In this document: positions 45,283 to 54,206 of the stretch, one piece after another
Layout: the number at the start of each line of letters is the position of its first letter
Position numbering within the stretch: position 1 is the stretch's first letter
Source of the DNA: JBMDXB01 sp048594975
GTDB lineage: Bacteria > Acidobacteriota > Vicinamibacteria > Vicinamibacterales > 2-12-FULL-66-21
Reading direction: 5' to 3'
Assembly: GCA_048594975.1 (NCBI GenBank)
Contig: JBMDXQ010000014.1
Location: 16,107-80,106, forward strand
Length of the DNA stretch: 64,000 bases
The notes under the pieces: generated by a model
Told to the model about the DNA's origin: nothing
Database searches by the model: none
Seen by the model: only the letters and a program-made list of their open reading frames with translations
Translations under genes and position numbers: made by a program

Positions 45283-45831
45283 ATGTTTGCGTTGTTATCG
45301 AGGTACTGGTGGGTGCTGGTGGTCCGCGGCGTGATGGCGATCGCGTTGGGCATCTTCGCGTTCGTCTGGCCGCAGCAGACCATTGCCGCCCTGGTTCTGG
45401 TGTTCGGCGCGATCGCGCTCCTCGACGGCACCTTTGCCGTCGTGGCGTCGATTGCCGGTCACAGCCTGACGCCGTACTGGTGGGTCCTGCTGCTGCAGGG
45501 ACTGCTCGGTATCGGGGTGGGCGTCCTGACGCTCTTCAACCCGGCGATTACCGCCGTGGCACTCCTGATCTACATCGCCGTGTGGGCGATCGGCATGGGC
45601 GTGCTGCAGGTCATCGCGGCAGTGAGGCTGCGTCACGACATCTCCGGCGAGTGGTGGCTGGCGCTCGGCGGCGTCGCCAGCGTCGCGTTCGGCATTCTGC
45701 TGATGCGGAACCCGGCGGAGGGGGCGCTCGCCGTGCTGTGGCTGATCGGCACCTACGCGCTCATCTGGGGCGTGATGTTGCTGGTCGGTGGATTCGATGT
45801 CCGCCGGCTGCACAAGCACGTGTCGGCGTGA
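45283..45831 (+). CDS. HdeD-family (DUF308) membrane protein
   Basis: 182 residues with six predicted membrane segments. It starts MFALLSRYWWVLVVRGVMAI, has WWVLLLQGLLGIGVGVLTL and GEWWLALGGVASVAFGILLM. These are internally repeated DUF308 units, as in E. coli HdeD of the acid-resistance region. GAGGAGG lies just before ATG, so the in-frame upstream codons were rejected. It follows the DUF1269 gene by 41 bp in the sigma-54 transcript and is separated from the next gene by a hairpin. Confidence 0.9.
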   Translation: MFALLSRYWWVLVVRGVMAIALGIFAFVWPQQTIAALVLVFGAIALLDGTFAVVASIAGHSLTPYWWVLLLQGLLGIGVGVLTLFNPAITAVALLIYIAVWAIGMGVLQVIAAVRLRHDISGEWWLALGGVASVAFGILLMRNPAEGALAVLWLIGTYALIWGVMLLVGGFDVRRLHKHVSA

Positions 45832-45835
45832 GCCT

Positions 45836-45892
45836 CCGGGGTGCACCCGGCTTGCCCGCCGGAGTCTCTGGCAAAGGCGGGTTGCACCCCGG
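45836..45892 (+). repeat. Long inverted repeat between hdeD-like and AI-2E family genes
   Basis: CCGGGGTGCA (45836-45845) pairs perfectly with TGCACCCCGG (45883-45892). Inside, CCCGGCTTGCC pairs almost fully with GGCAAAGGCGGGT, giving a roughly 21-bp stem. No T-run follows, so it is more likely an RNA-processing or attenuating hairpin than a full terminator. Confidence 0.55.
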
Positions 45893-45922
45893 GACTCTTC
45901 ATCCCTCGTAGCAGGAGGTCGC

Positions 45923-47086
45923 ATGTACTCGGTCTCTGACCAACGCCCGGAGCGATTGACGATCGCACCGCTGGTCGTGAAGTGGTCGGTGTTCTTCGCG
46001 GCGGCCGGCGTTGTCGTCTACCTGTGTCTGCTGATCCTGCGCCCGTTCTTCGGCGTGTTCGCCTGGTCGGCGGTGCTCGCGATCACGTGCTATCCCGTTC
46101 ATCAGCGGCTGGTACAGCGGACCGGCCGTGCTGCGCTGGGCGCGTTCATGACCAGCGCGCTGATGGTGCTGGCCGTTCTCGTGCCGCTTCTCTTCATCGG
46201 TGGCGTCGCGGTCAAGCAGCTGCTGGCAGTCGGAGATTCGCTGCGACAGGCGTTTCTCGATCCCGACGGCATGAGCCGGCGCGTCACGGCGGCGCTCACG
46301 CCGCTCACACAGCGCCTTGGCCTCGACCCCGACGCGATCGTCGCATGGGTGAGCGCTCACGCCAGCGAGTGGGTCGCTGGCGCCGGAGAACACACGATGG
46401 CCGCTGCCGCAGGCGTCGGCGGCGCAGCCCTGTCGTTTGCGTTGATTGCCGTGGGCACGTTTCTCCTACTTCGTCACGGCGAGACGCTGGTCGCGACGAT
46501 TCCCGATCTGCTTCCCTTCGAACGAACGCGGAGCGAGGCATTACTCGTTCGAGTCCGGGACGTCGTCTATGCCAGCATGCACGGGGTCGTGACCATCGCG
46601 ACCATCCAGGGAGTCCTGTGTGGAGGCATGTTCTGGCTGCTCGGTATTCCAGCTGCAGCCCTGTGGGGCCTGGTGACAGTATTCGCGAGCATGGTGCCGT
46701 TGGTCGGCACAGCCGCCGTCTGGGTGCCCGGGACCGTGTATCTGCTGATGATCGGCGCCTGGCCAAAGGCGATCGTCCTGGCGGTGTGGGGAGCGGCCGT
46801 CGTGAGCAGCGTCGACAACGTCTTGCGGCCGCGATTGGTCGCCGGCCGCGTACGGTTGAGCGGGCTGGCCATGTTCGTCGCCATGCTTGGCGGGCTGCAG
46901 GCGTTCGGAGCACTCGGCATCATCCTCGGCCCGGTTCTCTTTGCCACGGCGGCCGCGATCACCGACGTGCTGCGTGAGATGCAGCGATCACGCGCAGACG
47001 ATTCAGATGCTGAATGCCGAACGAACGCACCTTCGGCATTCAGCGTTACCGGACCTGCTATTCGAACCGCCGCCCAACCGCCGTAG
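45923..47086 (+). CDS. AI-2E family transporter (PerM/YdiK-like)
   Basis: 387 residues with about eight membrane segments: VKWSVFFAAAGVVVYLCLLI, FFGVFAWSAVLAITCYPVHQ, a central amphipathic region, and MVPLVGTAAVWVPGTVYLLM with the family PxxG/VP signature. It ends DNVLRPRLVAGRVRLSGLAM and FGALGIILGPVLFA. Members export small molecules or ions (AI-2, Na+/H+). GCAGGAGG precedes ATG. The last 29 bp overlap the 3' end of a convergent gene, and the final roughly 30 residues are polar and probably unstructured. Last gene of the proposed sigma-54 block. Confidence 0.9.
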   Translation: MYSVSDQRPERLTIAPLVVKWSVFFAAAGVVVYLCLLILRPFFGVFAWSAVLAITCYPVHQRLVQRTGRAALGAFMTSALMVLAVLVPLLFIGGVAVKQLLAVGDSLRQAFLDPDGMSRRVTAALTPLTQRLGLDPDAIVAWVSAHASEWVAGAGEHTMAAAAGVGGAALSFALIAVGTFLLLRHGETLVATIPDLLPFERTRSEALLVRVRDVVYASMHGVVTIATIQGVLCGGMFWLLGIPAAALWGLVTVFASMVPLVGTAAVWVPGTVYLLMIGAWPKAIVLAVWGAAVVSSVDNVLRPRLVAGRVRLSGLAMFVAMLGGLQAFGALGIILGPVLFATAAAITDVLREMQRSRADDSDAECRTNAPSAFSVTGPAIRTAAQPP

Positions 47087-47585
47087 AGCAGCCGCTACGA
47101 TACGAGTTGCCATTCATGTCGAAGAACTCGTTCGTGCCGCTCGAGGAAAGATTGTCGGCATCCACGAGCTCGACTGTGTGAAAGACGGTCTGCCAGCCCG
47201 CCAGAAAGCCCGGGGAGGTGGGAGGGTTCGGCGGTGTGTCGAAGCGGATCAACGCCACGAAACGCTGAGTGTAGGTGCGGCCGGCCGCGTGCCTCCAGAA
47301 GCCCTGACCATCGCTGCGCTGGCCCGGCGCGAACGATACCCCGCCGGGCGTTTCGATCACAGTCCCGCCGGCGGCGAAGGTGACGATCGAGTTCACGGAA
47401 CCGAGCGGCGCGCCGGTCGCGCAGTTCCGCAGCGTCACCTGAACCAGCCAAGTGCCTTCAATCCGAAGTCCGCTTGAATCGGAGTAGCTCGATTGCGCCA
47501 ATCCCGGTCCGCCGACTCCTGCCAGGAGCGTGACCACGAGACCGAGCGTGGCCATCCTGCGTGTTGTCGAGATCTGCCAGAGCAT
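47058..47585 (-). CDS. Secreted hypothetical protein
   Basis: 175 residues from MLWQISTTRRMATLGLVVTL, a signal peptide ending LAQ. The mature part has LRIEGTWLVQVTLRNCATGA, GQGFWRHAAGRTYTQRFVAL and NEFFDMNGNSYRSGCSTAVG, a beta-rich pattern of the lipocalin/START-like kind seen in small secreted proteins of Acidobacteriota. Two Cys could form a disulfide. GAGGAGGAG is placed before ATG, so the longer frame was rejected. Divergent from the winged-helix regulator gene by about 175 bp, so it may be its target (inference). Confidence 0.75.
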   Translation of the reverse strand: MLWQISTTRRMATLGLVVTLLAGVGGPGLAQSSYSDSSGLRIEGTWLVQVTLRNCATGAPLGSVNSIVTFAAGGTVIETPGGVSFAPGQRSDGQGFWRHAAGRTYTQRFVALIRFDTPPNPPTSPGFLAGWQTVFHTVELVDADNLSSSGTNEFFDMNGNSYRSGCSTAVGRRFE

Positions 47586-47759
47586 GTTCTCTCCTCCTCG
47601 TTGAACCGCCCCCGTTCTGGCGGCGACAGGCCGACATCCTGACCCGTTGGCGCGGAGTCCGGCCATGGAGGGAGTCTGGAGAGAATCCGGTGCTTTCCTG
47701 TCGCCGCAAGTGGTAGCACTGGCCGCATTTATGGCATCGTAGGCACGCGGTTCCTGCCG

Positions 47760-49721
47760 ATGGCCAGTCCCGATTCACCCGAAGTCGTTCGCTTTCGCGA
47801 GTTCACGCTCGATCTCCGGAGCTTCCGGCTCCTTCGCAGCGACCGCCCCGTGCGGCTGGAGCGGCGCCCGATGGACCTCTTGGTCCTGCTCGTGGAGCGG
47901 CGCCCTGCGCTCGTCACGCACCAGGAGATCGCTGACCGGCTCTGGGGGAAGGACGTGTTCGTGGATGTCGAGACTGGTATTCACGGGGCAGTCCGCAAGG
48001 TGCGCCAGGCTCTACGCGATTCACCGGACCGCGCGGCGTTTATCGAGACGGTTCCAGCCAGAGGGTATCGCTTTATCGCCCCTGTTGAAGTCGTCAACGG
48101 TTCGCCTTCGCCAGCTTCGGATGAGCCGGGAGAGGCTGCAGATCCCGCTGATGTCGTGGCCGGAACGAGCACGCCGACGACCTCGGCCTTGGCCGCGGAG
48201 CCGTCCGTCCGCGCCGTCCGAGGGTCTCGCTTACGGCGAGTGTGGCTCAGCACCGCCGCGGGCGTCGCGTTGATCGGCGCGCTGATGTGGTACTGGCTTG
48301 CCGTGGATGACACGAAGTCACGGGTCACGCTCGTCGTGTTGCCGTTCGAAAATTTCAGCGGAGATGCCGACCGCAATTACCTCGCCGAGGGACTCGCCGA
48401 CGACCTGGTCGTCGCGCTCGACAAGATCGATCCACAACGCGTCAGCGTCATCGGGCGGTCGTCCCTGAAGGGCTATCAGCGCACGGCGAAGTCCCCCGCG
48501 GAAGTCGGCCGCGAACTCGGGGCTGACTATCTCCTGGACAGCTCCATTCGTGCAGAGAACGGACGTTTGCGCATCACGGCCAAGTTGATTCGCATCCGCG
48601 ATCAGGTGCAGGTGTGGTCCGACTCCTACGATCGGGAGCCGGCCCGTCTGCTCGAGCTGCAGCGTGAGTTGAGCGGCGCGATTGCTGACCAGATCAGCGT
48701 TCGGCTGTCGGCGGACAGGCTTGCCGTGCTCGGCCGACGGCAAACGCAGAATCCGGAGGCGTACGACCTCTATTTGCGCGGCCGCGACTTCGCGAACCAG
48801 CGCACTCCTCCGACCACTGCGATGGCGATTGAGTACTTCGAGCGCGCTGTGGCGCTCGACCCCCCCTACGCGCTCGCGTGGTCAGCGCTGGCCATGGCGC
48901 ACGCGGCGAGTCCGATCAACAGCGACGCCGCTCCACTCGAGGTGTGGCCTCGCGCGCGAGCGGCCGCGATGGAGGCCGTCCGCGCCGCCCCCGACCTCGC
49001 GGAGGCGCAGTTCGCATTGGGATACGTCAACTGGATGTTCGACTGGGACTGGCCGGCCGCCGAGCGCGCGTTCCGTCAAGCGATCGACCTCGATCCACGG
49101 CATGCACAGGCGCACTGGACGTTGGGACACCTCCTGTCGCAGATGGGGCGACACGGTGAGGCGGTGCCAGCAGCCCGCCGCGCGCGCGAGCTCGAGCCGT
49201 TGCTTCCAATGGCGTTCGCGATGTCGTCGCAGATCGCGTTTCAAGCCCACGATCAGGTCGCGGCCCTCGATCATGCGCGGCAGGCCGTCGTCCTCAGTGG
49301 GGCATTCTGGATTGGCCACATGACGCTCGGTCAGGCGTACGAACAGCTGGGTCAATACGAGCCGGCCCTCGACGCCTTGGCGACCGCGGCTCGATTCTCC
49401 GGCGACAACAGCAAGCCGGTGTCGCTCCGGGCGTACACGTTGGCGAAAGCAGGGCGTGCCCGGGACGCGCGGGACCTACTTGACACGCTCGAGGCAATCT
49501 CGCGAAAGGGCTACGTGCCGCCGTACGCGTTCGCGCTGGTCCATGCAGGTCTGGGAGAGCGAGATGCCGTCTTCGAATGGCTGGAGCGCGCTTATGCCGC
49601 GCGCGACGTTCACCTCATTTTTCTGACCGTGGACCCCAAATGGGATTCCTATCGCACCGATGTGAGGTTCACTGGGCTCCTGGCACGCTGCGGCTTCACG
49701 CGCGGGACGCGCCCGCGGTAG
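47760..49721 (+). CDS. Membrane-anchored winged-helix/TolB-like/TPR regulator
   Basis: 653 residues. Residues 1-115 are an OmpR-type winged helix: FREFTLDLRSFRLLRSDRPV, then DVETGIHGAVRKVRQALRDS and FIETVPARGYRFIAPV. After a Pro/Ser linker comes one membrane segment (VWLSTAAGVALIGALMWYWL), a TolB-N-like domain (VVLPFENFSGDADRNYLAEG) and tetratricopeptide repeats (AIEYFERAVALDPPYALAWS; AFRQAIDLDPRHAQAHWTLG). The arrangement resembles CadC-like regulators and is common in Acidobacteriota. A transcription factor tied to the membrane, with the periplasmic part sensing an unknown signal. It lacks an obvious Shine-Dalgarno sequence. Confidence 0.9.
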   Translation: MASPDSPEVVRFREFTLDLRSFRLLRSDRPVRLERRPMDLLVLLVERRPALVTHQEIADRLWGKDVFVDVETGIHGAVRKVRQALRDSPDRAAFIETVPARGYRFIAPVEVVNGSPSPASDEPGEAADPADVVAGTSTPTTSALAAEPSVRAVRGSRLRRVWLSTAAGVALIGALMWYWLAVDDTKSRVTLVVLPFENFSGDADRNYLAEGLADDLVVALDKIDPQRVSVIGRSSLKGYQRTAKSPAEVGRELGADYLLDSSIRAENGRLRITAKLIRIRDQVQVWSDSYDREPARLLELQRELSGAIADQISVRLSADRLAVLGRRQTQNPEAYDLYLRGRDFANQRTPPTTAMAIEYFERAVALDPPYALAWSALAMAHAASPINSDAAPLEVWPRARAAAMEAVRAAPDLAEAQFALGYVNWMFDWDWPAAERAFRQAIDLDPRHAQAHWTLGHLLSQMGRHGEAVPAARRARELEPLLPMAFAMSSQIAFQAHDQVAALDHARQAVVLSGAFWIGHMTLGQAYEQLGQYEPALDALATAARFSGDNSKPVSLRAYTLAKAGRARDARDLLDTLEAISRKGYVPPYAFALVHAGLGERDAVFEWLERAYAARDVHLIFLTVDPKWDSYRTDVRFTGLLARCGFTRGTRPR

Positions 49722-49881
49722 CTCGCTTACGCCGGCGTGATACTCCAGGCGAACGTCACGCTGATCGGACCCGTGGGTTTGCCGACGTCAGCCGTATGCC
49801 CAGCCAGGGCAACTCCAGCTGGCGTTCGTCGAGCTCGGTGCGTTCCGGGTCCGGTAGAATGCGAGAAGCGAAGGAGCTGTG

Positions 49882-50487
49882 ATGAGCACGAAGCAGAACA
49901 ACGGCGTTTCACGCAGGCAGTTTCTGCGCGGCTCGGCGCTGACCGCGGCTGGAACGACGCTGGTGAACTCGGGATTGCTCGGGCAGTCGTCTCATACTGC
50001 CAGCACCGCGGTGGGACCTGGCGCGGTGCCCATCACGATGCGGGTGAACGGCAAGGACCAGCAGCTCTCGGTGGAGCCGCGGACGACGCTGGCGGAGGCG
50101 CTGCGTGACGTGCTGCAGCTCACGGGGACGAAGGTCGTGTGCGACCGCGGCGCCTGCTCGGCGTGCACCGTCTGGATCGACGGCACGCCGGTGAATTCCT
50201 GCCTCACGTTCGCGCTCGATGTCGGCCCGCGCGAGGTGACGACGATCGAAGGGCTTGGCACGCCGGAGCAGATGCATCCGGTGCAGGCCGCGTTCGTGGA
50301 GCACGATGCCGCGCAGTGTGGGTACTGCACGCCCGGCATGGTGATGAGCACCGCGGCCCTCCTGAAGACGAACCCGAACCCCACTCTCGAGGACGTCCAA
50401 CACGCGGTGCGCGGCAATCTGTGCCGGTGCGGCACCTACCCGAAAGTATTCGAGGCGGCGCTTGCCGCGGCGCGCAAGGGAGCCTGA
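49882..50487 (+). CDS. paoA: Periplasmic aldehyde/xanthine oxidoreductase, [2Fe-2S] subunit (PaoA-like)
   Basis: 201 residues with a Tat signal (SRRQFLRGSALTAAGTTLVN). Two [2Fe-2S] domains: CDRGACSACTVWIDGTPVNS and later QCGYCTPGMVMS with NLCRCGTYPKVFEAA. It passes electrons from the molybdenum centre to FAD. ATG at 49882 has AAGGAG six bases upstream. The order A-C-B of subunits with tight spacing (2 bp and a 4-bp overlap) defines one operon. In E. coli the related PaoABC detoxifies aromatic aldehydes; the substrate here is unknown. Confidence 0.93.
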   Translation: MSTKQNNGVSRRQFLRGSALTAAGTTLVNSGLLGQSSHTASTAVGPGAVPITMRVNGKDQQLSVEPRTTLAEALRDVLQLTGTKVVCDRGACSACTVWIDGTPVNSCLTFALDVGPREVTTIEGLGTPEQMHPVQAAFVEHDAAQCGYCTPGMVMSTAALLKTNPNPTLEDVQHAVRGNLCRCGTYPKVFEAALAAARKGA

Positions 50488-50489
50488 TC

Positions 50490-52886
50490 ATGCCGCAGGC
50501 TAAACCACAGCAGCAGCCGAAGAAGCACATTGAAGAGGAACCCCGCGCCGTCAAGGAGAAGGCGCAGGACAAGGTCGCGGCCGACGAACCCGCGACCCGC
50601 AAGGAGTCCCTGTTCTTTGGCATCGTGGGCGCCGAACCGCTGACGAAGATCGAGCGCACGGTCCCTGCCGACGAGCCGCCGGCACTGCCCCCCAACGATC
50701 AGCTGAAGCACATCGGCAAGCGAGTACCGCGTCACGACGGCGCCTTCAAGGCGACCGGCGCAGCGAAGTACCCGAGCGACACCCATCTTCCCAACATGCT
50801 CCATGGGAAGTTCCTCAGTTCGACCGTGCCGCACGCCCGCGTGATCTCCGTCGACACGTCCGCGGCCGAGAAACACCCCGGCGTCAAGGCCGTGCATGTA
50901 ATCCAGAACGATCTCCTGAGCGCGCGAGTCCTCGACAAGACGAAAGAGGTTCAATCGAAGTACCCGATCATCCGCTACTCGGGTCAGCCGATCGCCGCCG
51001 TGGCGGCGATCTCCCCGCGTGCGGCGGAAGAGGCGGCACGCCTGATCAAGGTGCAATACGAGGAACTCCCGTTCGTGCTGAGCGCGGACGACGCGCGCAA
51101 GGCGGACGCGCCCAGGGTGTTTCCCGCGCCCGCCGCGCAGGCAGAGACCGCCGGCGGAGGTGGCGGGAGCGAGATGGTGCCGCAGACCGGCAACGTGCGC
51201 GGCCCGGGGCGCAGCGACAGGGGCGATGTGGCGAAGGGGTTCGCCGCTTCGGACGTAACGGTCGAAGGCGAGTTCCGGACGCAGGTGCAGACGCACTCAG
51301 CATTGGAAACGCACGGGGTCGTCGCCGACTGGAAGCCGAACATGCTGACGGTCCACGCCTCCACGCAGAGCACGATGAGCGTGCGGGACGAGCTGGCGAC
51401 GATTTTCAAGCTGCCGAAGAGCAAAGTGCGCGTGCTCACCGAGTACATGGGCGGGGGCTTCGGCGCAAAGTTCGGCGCCGGCAACGTCGGCGTGGTCGCG
51501 GCGCACCTGTCGAGGAGAGCCGGGGCGCCCGTCAGGCTCTTCGCCGACCGCAAGGAAGAACACTGGACCGGCGGCAACCGCCCTGACGCACAACAGCACA
51601 TCAAGATCGGCGCGACCAAGGACGGCCGGTTGCAGGCGATGCAGTTCACCAGCTACGGCACGGCGGGTGTGGGTACCGGAGCGGGAACTGCGGGTCCGGC
51701 CAACGCGATGTACAGGTGCGCCAATGTGAAGACCGAGGAATACGACGTCTTCACGAACGCGAGCCCGGGCACCGCCTTCCGCGCGCCGGGCCATCCGCAA
51801 GGCTGTTTCGCGCTCGAGCAGGCGATCGACGAGCTCGCCGGCAAGCTCGGGATGGATCCGCTCGCGCTTCGAGACCTGAACGACGAGAACGCGGCGCGCC
51901 GTGCCGAGCGCCGGCTCGGCGCCGAAAAGTTCGGATGGAAGGAGAAGTTCCGTCGGCCGAACAGCGATCCAGGTCCGCTCAAGCGCGGTGTCGGCGTCGC
52001 CCAATCGGTCTGGTATCGCATCGTCAACATGGACTCGGGCGTCGAGGTGCGCATCAATCGCGACGGCTCGGTCGAGGCGCTCTCGGCCGTTCAGGACATC
52101 GGCGGCGGCATCAAGACCGTGCTCGCGCAGGTCGTGGCCGAGGAGCTCGGCATCGCCCCGCGCGACGTGCAAGTCACGATTGGCGACACCGTCTCGCCGC
52201 CAGGTCCGCCCTCGGGCGGCAGCATGACGACGACGTCGATCACGCCGGCGGCGCGGAATGCGGCGTACAAGGCGAAGCAGCAACTGCTCCAGCACGTGAA
52301 ACCGGCCCTCCGGGGGACCGATCCGGCCGCACTGAGCTTCAAGCAGCTTGCAGCCCGGCTGCCGATCGAGACGGTCACGGCGACCGCCAGGCGCAGCCCG
52401 GAGTATGGCAAGCGTGAAGCGATCTTCCTCGGCGGGGTGCAGTTCGTCGAGGTCGTCGTGGACACTGAAACCGGCATCGTGAAGGTGGAGCGCGTGCTCG
52501 CCGTGCACGACTGCGGCCGGCCCATGAACCCCCTGCAGCTCGAAAGCCAGGTGAACGGCGGCATCCTGCAGGGGATCTCGTACGCGCTCTACGAGAACCG
52601 GCGCCTCGATCGCAACACCGGCATCATGGTGAACCCGAATCTCGAGCAGTACAAGATTCTCGGGGCGAAAGAAACCCCAACGATCGAGGTCCATTTCGTC
52701 GAGCAGTACCTCGCCCGCAGCTCGACGGACGCGGGCGGGATCGGTGAACCGGCCACCATTCCGACCGCCGGCGCGATCGGCAACGCGTTCTACAACGCCA
52801 CCGGTGTCCGGATACGCGAACTGCCGATGACACCCGCACGCGTGCTGGCGGTGCTCGGCCGCATGGGAGAAGGAGCGACCGCATGA
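50490..52886 (+). CDS. paoC: Molybdopterin-binding subunit of the oxidoreductase (PaoC-like)
   Basis: 798 residues. Molybdenum-cofactor motifs: LTEYMGGGFGAKFGAGNVGV, TAFRAPGHPQG and the late GGIGEPATIPTAGAIGNAFY carrying the catalytic Glu. VPRHDGAFKATGAAKYPSDT is the family N-terminal domain. It has an unusual N-terminal extension of about 70 charged, Lys/Glu/Pro-rich residues before that domain, and a Gly-rich insert (ETAGGGGGSEM). No signal peptide, so it is probably carried out by the Tat signal on PaoA. ATG at 50490 follows the paoA stop by 2 bp. A PaoD-type cofactor chaperone gene is not in the window. Confidence 0.93.
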   Translation: MPQAKPQQQPKKHIEEEPRAVKEKAQDKVAADEPATRKESLFFGIVGAEPLTKIERTVPADEPPALPPNDQLKHIGKRVPRHDGAFKATGAAKYPSDTHLPNMLHGKFLSSTVPHARVISVDTSAAEKHPGVKAVHVIQNDLLSARVLDKTKEVQSKYPIIRYSGQPIAAVAAISPRAAEEAARLIKVQYEELPFVLSADDARKADAPRVFPAPAAQAETAGGGGGSEMVPQTGNVRGPGRSDRGDVAKGFAASDVTVEGEFRTQVQTHSALETHGVVADWKPNMLTVHASTQSTMSVRDELATIFKLPKSKVRVLTEYMGGGFGAKFGAGNVGVVAAHLSRRAGAPVRLFADRKEEHWTGGNRPDAQQHIKIGATKDGRLQAMQFTSYGTAGVGTGAGTAGPANAMYRCANVKTEEYDVFTNASPGTAFRAPGHPQGCFALEQAIDELAGKLGMDPLALRDLNDENAARRAERRLGAEKFGWKEKFRRPNSDPGPLKRGVGVAQSVWYRIVNMDSGVEVRINRDGSVEALSAVQDIGGGIKTVLAQVVAEELGIAPRDVQVTIGDTVSPPGPPSGGSMTTTSITPAARNAAYKAKQQLLQHVKPALRGTDPAALSFKQLAARLPIETVTATARRSPEYGKREAIFLGGVQFVEVVVDTETGIVKVERVLAVHDCGRPMNPLQLESQVNGGILQGISYALYENRRLDRNTGIMVNPNLEQYKILGAKETPTIEVHFVEQYLARSSTDAGGIGEPATIPTAGAIGNAFYNATGVRIRELPMTPARVLAVLGRMGEGATA

Positions 52887-53839
52887 TCGCCAGATTCCAG
52901 TGGCAGGAGGCGCGCACCGTCGAAGACGCGATCGCGCAACTCGACGGGAAGGCGATGGTCAAAGCCGGCGGCATCGACGTCATGGACCGGCTCAAAGAGG
53001 GGCTGGACGCGCCGGCGAAGCTGGTCAACATCCGGACGATTCCGGGTCTCGATCAGATTCGTGAGGACGCGGCCGGCCTGCAGGTAGGGCCGATGGTGAC
53101 GCTCGATCGGCTCGCCAACGACCGGACAGTCCGCGCCGCGTATCCGGCGCTCGCCGACGCGGCGGCGCACGCCGCGACGCCGAACATCCGCAACGTCGCA
53201 ACCGTCGGCGGCAACATCCTCCAGCGGCCGCGCTGCTGGTACTTTCGGAGCGAGCAGTTTCACTGCCTCCGGAAGGGCGGCGATCGCTGCTTCGCACTGG
53301 GCGGGGAGAACGAGCATCACGCGATCTTCGACAACCAGCTCTGCGCGATCGTGCACCCATCGGCCGTGTCCGTCGCCCTGGTCGCTCTCGGGGCGAGCCT
53401 CGAGCTGACCGGCCGGCGCGGCAAGCGACAGACCGCACTCGAGCAGTTTTTCGTCCGCCCTGAAGAGGACGTACAACGCGAGAACCGCATTGCAGCCGAC
53501 GAACTGTTGACCGCCATCACCGTTCCGAAGCCGCCGAGCGGAAGCCGGTCGGCGTACATGAAGCTCGGCGAGAAGGAATCGTTCGACTGGCCGATCGCCG
53601 AGGTCGCCGTCGTGCTCGGCCCCAAGCCTGCGGTCGTTCTGGGCGCGGCCGCACCCGTGCCGTGGCGAGCTGCCGCGGCGGAACAGGTCCTTGCCGGCAA
53701 AGCGGTCAATGAGGGAACCGCCCGCGCCGCGGCCAGCGCCGCTCTGCAGGGCGCGCAACCCCTCAGCAACAACGCCTACAAGCTGCCGATCTTCGAGACG
53801 CTGATCCGGCGCGCGATTCTGGCCGCCGCAACAGCCTGA
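52883..53839 (+). CDS. paoB: FAD-binding subunit of the oxidoreductase (PaoB-like), with extra Fe-S motif
   Basis: 318 residues. FAD-binding motifs AKAGGIDVMDR-like and TPNIRNVATVGGNILQRPRC. A Cys set (RCWYFR, FHCLRKGGDRCFALGG, NQLCAIVHPS) matches the [4Fe-4S] cluster insertion known from PaoB-type subunits and absent from simple xanthine dehydrogenases. That supports the Pao class over xanthine dehydrogenase proper. C-terminal CO-dehydrogenase flavoprotein domain follows (KLGEKESFDWPIAEVAVVLG). The ATG overlaps the paoC stop by 4 bp. Confidence 0.93.
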   Translation: MIARFQWQEARTVEDAIAQLDGKAMVKAGGIDVMDRLKEGLDAPAKLVNIRTIPGLDQIREDAAGLQVGPMVTLDRLANDRTVRAAYPALADAAAHAATPNIRNVATVGGNILQRPRCWYFRSEQFHCLRKGGDRCFALGGENEHHAIFDNQLCAIVHPSAVSVALVALGASLELTGRRGKRQTALEQFFVRPEEDVQRENRIAADELLTAITVPKPPSGSRSAYMKLGEKESFDWPIAEVAVVLGPKPAVVLGAAAPVPWRAAAAEQVLAGKAVNEGTARAAASAALQGAQPLSNNAYKLPIFETLIRRAILAAATA

Positions 53840-53850
53840 GGACGACCTCG

Positions 53851-54099
53851 ATGCGCGAATTCATGGAGGAGGACGATCTGCCGGGCGGGAGTGAACTGCC
53901 GCTGGTGTGCAACATGCTGCGGACGAAGAACGCCTTCGGCAACCACGTCGGATACCGGCCGTGGCAGACGGGCGAGAGTTCGACGGCCGTCTACTGGTGC
54001 CTGCACACCATGGGCACCGTGGGGCCGGACGATCAGCTCGTGCACCCGCACAGCTGCTGCGGCGATCGCGGCTGCTTCGAGCACGAAGATGCCGAGTGA
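53851..54099 (+). CDS. Small Cys-rich hypothetical protein after paoB
   Basis: 82 residues, starting 11 bp after the paoB stop. It reads LPLVCNMLRTKNAFGNHVGY and AVYWCLHTMGTVGPDDQLVH, ending HPHSCCGDRGCFEHED. Five Cys and several His suggest a metal- or disulfide-containing fold. No signal peptide. It might assist the molybdenum enzyme or be independent; family not recognised and no clear ribosome site. Confidence 0.6.
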   Translation: MREFMEEDDLPGGSELPLVCNMLRTKNAFGNHVGYRPWQTGESSTAVYWCLHTMGTVGPDDQLVHPHSCCGDRGCFEHEDAE

Positions 54100-54206
54100 C
54101 GTGTCGGCTTGGTCGGCCGCGGATGCGCGCGGCGCATCGCAACACTCGATGCCGGCTCGCTGTTGGCTGCGAGAGACATCTTCGGCGATGCTACGATTCG
54201 ACTCGC

